Shown: one piece after another, positions 63,637 to 64,000 of the stretch
Position numbering within the stretch: position 1 is the stretch's first letter
How the letters are laid out: the number at the start of each line of letters is the position of its first letter
Origin: Streptomyces sp. PsTaAH-137
GTDB lineage: Bacteria; Actinomycetota; Actinomycetes; Streptomycetales; Streptomycetaceae
Length of the DNA: 64,000 nucleotides
Reading direction: 5' to 3'
NCBI RefSeq assembly: GCF_003259365.1
Contig: NZ_QLLY01000020.1
Span: 1-64,000, forward strand
Position numbers and translations under genes: made by a program
Notes under the pieces: generated by a model
What the model was told of the DNA's origin: nothing
What the model saw: the letters and a program-made list of their open reading frames with translations, nothing else
The model's database searches: none

Positions 63637-64000
63637 ATGACCAGCACAGCCACACATGTGATCACCGGCGCCGGATCCGGCATCGGCGCCGCCGTCGCCC
63701 GGCGCCTCCACGCGCGCGGGGACCAGCTCGTCCTCCACGCGCGCGACGCGGGCCGCGCCAAGGAACTCGCCGCCGAGTTCCCCGGCGCCCGCACCCTCGT
63801 CGGCGACCTGGCCGACCCGGACAAGCTGTCGTGGGCCTTCTCCCACCAGTCGCTGCCCGACCGGGTCGACTCGCTGCTGCACATCGCCGGCGTCGTCGAC
63901 CTGGGCCCGGTGGGTGAGCTGACCCCGAAGACCTGGCGCCACCAGCTCAACGTCAACCTCATCGCCCCGGCCGAGCTGACCCGCCACTTCCTGCCCCAAC
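63637..64000 (+). CDS. SDR family oxidoreductase (C-terminus outside window)
   Basis: Short-chain dehydrogenase, first ~121 residues only. THVITGAGSGIGAAVARRL is the nucleotide-binding TGxxxGxG motif, VGDLAD follows strand 3, and LLHIAGVVDLGPVGELTPKTWRHQLNVNLIAPAELTR is the NNAG-like and N-active-site region (here HIAG). The catalytic YxxxK lies beyond the edge. The start is ATG 63637 or the in-frame ATG 63628. Substrate unknown. Confidence 0.9.
   Translation, partial: MTSTATHVITGAGSGIGAAVARRLHARGDQLVLHARDAGRAKELAAEFPGARTLVGDLADPDKLSWAFSHQSLPDRVDSLLHIAGVVDLGPVGELTPKTWRHQLNVNLIAPAELTRHFLPQ

Overview
The window is a 64 kb piece of a very GC-rich actinobacterial chromosome. Gene families, codon bias (G/C in nearly every third position), GTG/TTG starts, twin-domain secreted proteins and gene order all point to the core of a Streptomyces chromosome. 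The order glgE-treS, glgP, M4 proteases, glgX, L,D-transpeptidases, leuA, sdaA-glyA-gcvH-gcvT, peptide ABC transporter, cysteine desulfurase, mnmA resembles the SCO5440-SCO5490 part of S. coelicolor as I remember it; that synteny is recalled, not computed. I see no mobile element, prophage, CRISPR array, tRNA or rRNA.

Layout. (1) 1-9000: alpha-glucan metabolism. treS (cut by the window edge) and glgE run leftward as the head of a GlgE-pathway operon, followed by a divergent subtilase, an orphan maltokinase-cap protein, a small secreted protein and glgP. (2) 9000-13000: two tandem paralogous secreted M4 neutral metalloproteases. (3) 13400-22000: a heterodimeric ABC exporter, a secreted protein, and a DrrAB-type ABC exporter fused into one transcription unit with a NarL-type two-component system. 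(4) 22000-31000: HAD phosphatase, PIG-V-like mannosyltransferase, glgX, two tandem L,D-transpeptidase lipoproteins, enoyl-CoA hydratase, anti-sigma-like ATPase. (5) 31000-39700: deacetylase-like and beta-propeller lipoproteins, MerR regulator, EF-hand protein, leuA with a complete leucine attenuator, FadR-type regulator, F420/NADP-type reductase, GH25 muramidase, third L,D-transpeptidase. (6) 39700-47000: the glycine/serine block gcvT-gcvH-glyA-sdaA behind a tandem glycine riboswitch, then a P-loop protein and two SseB paralogues. (7) 47000-53700: a five-gene oligopeptide ABC transporter preceded by a candidate leader peptide. (8) 53700-64000: M1 peptidase, TRIC-like channel, thioesterase, alpha/beta hydrolase with TetR regulator, two small membrane proteins, cysteine desulfurase and mnmA (the two halves of tRNA U34 2-thiolation), amidase, DUF427, LOG-family and SDR proteins.

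Most genes are ordinary core Streptomyces functions. The most interesting signals are regulatory or architectural: a histone-H1-like Lys/Ala repeat tail on GlgE; a textbook leader-peptide/antiterminator/terminator set in front of leuA with a 14-bp direct repeat over its -35 region; a ribosome-coupled 25-residue ORF in front of the peptide transporter; a leaderless 19-bp-spacer MerR promoter; paired inverted sites between a TetR gene and a tiny membrane-protein gene; and several long perfect hairpins and dispersed intergenic repeats.
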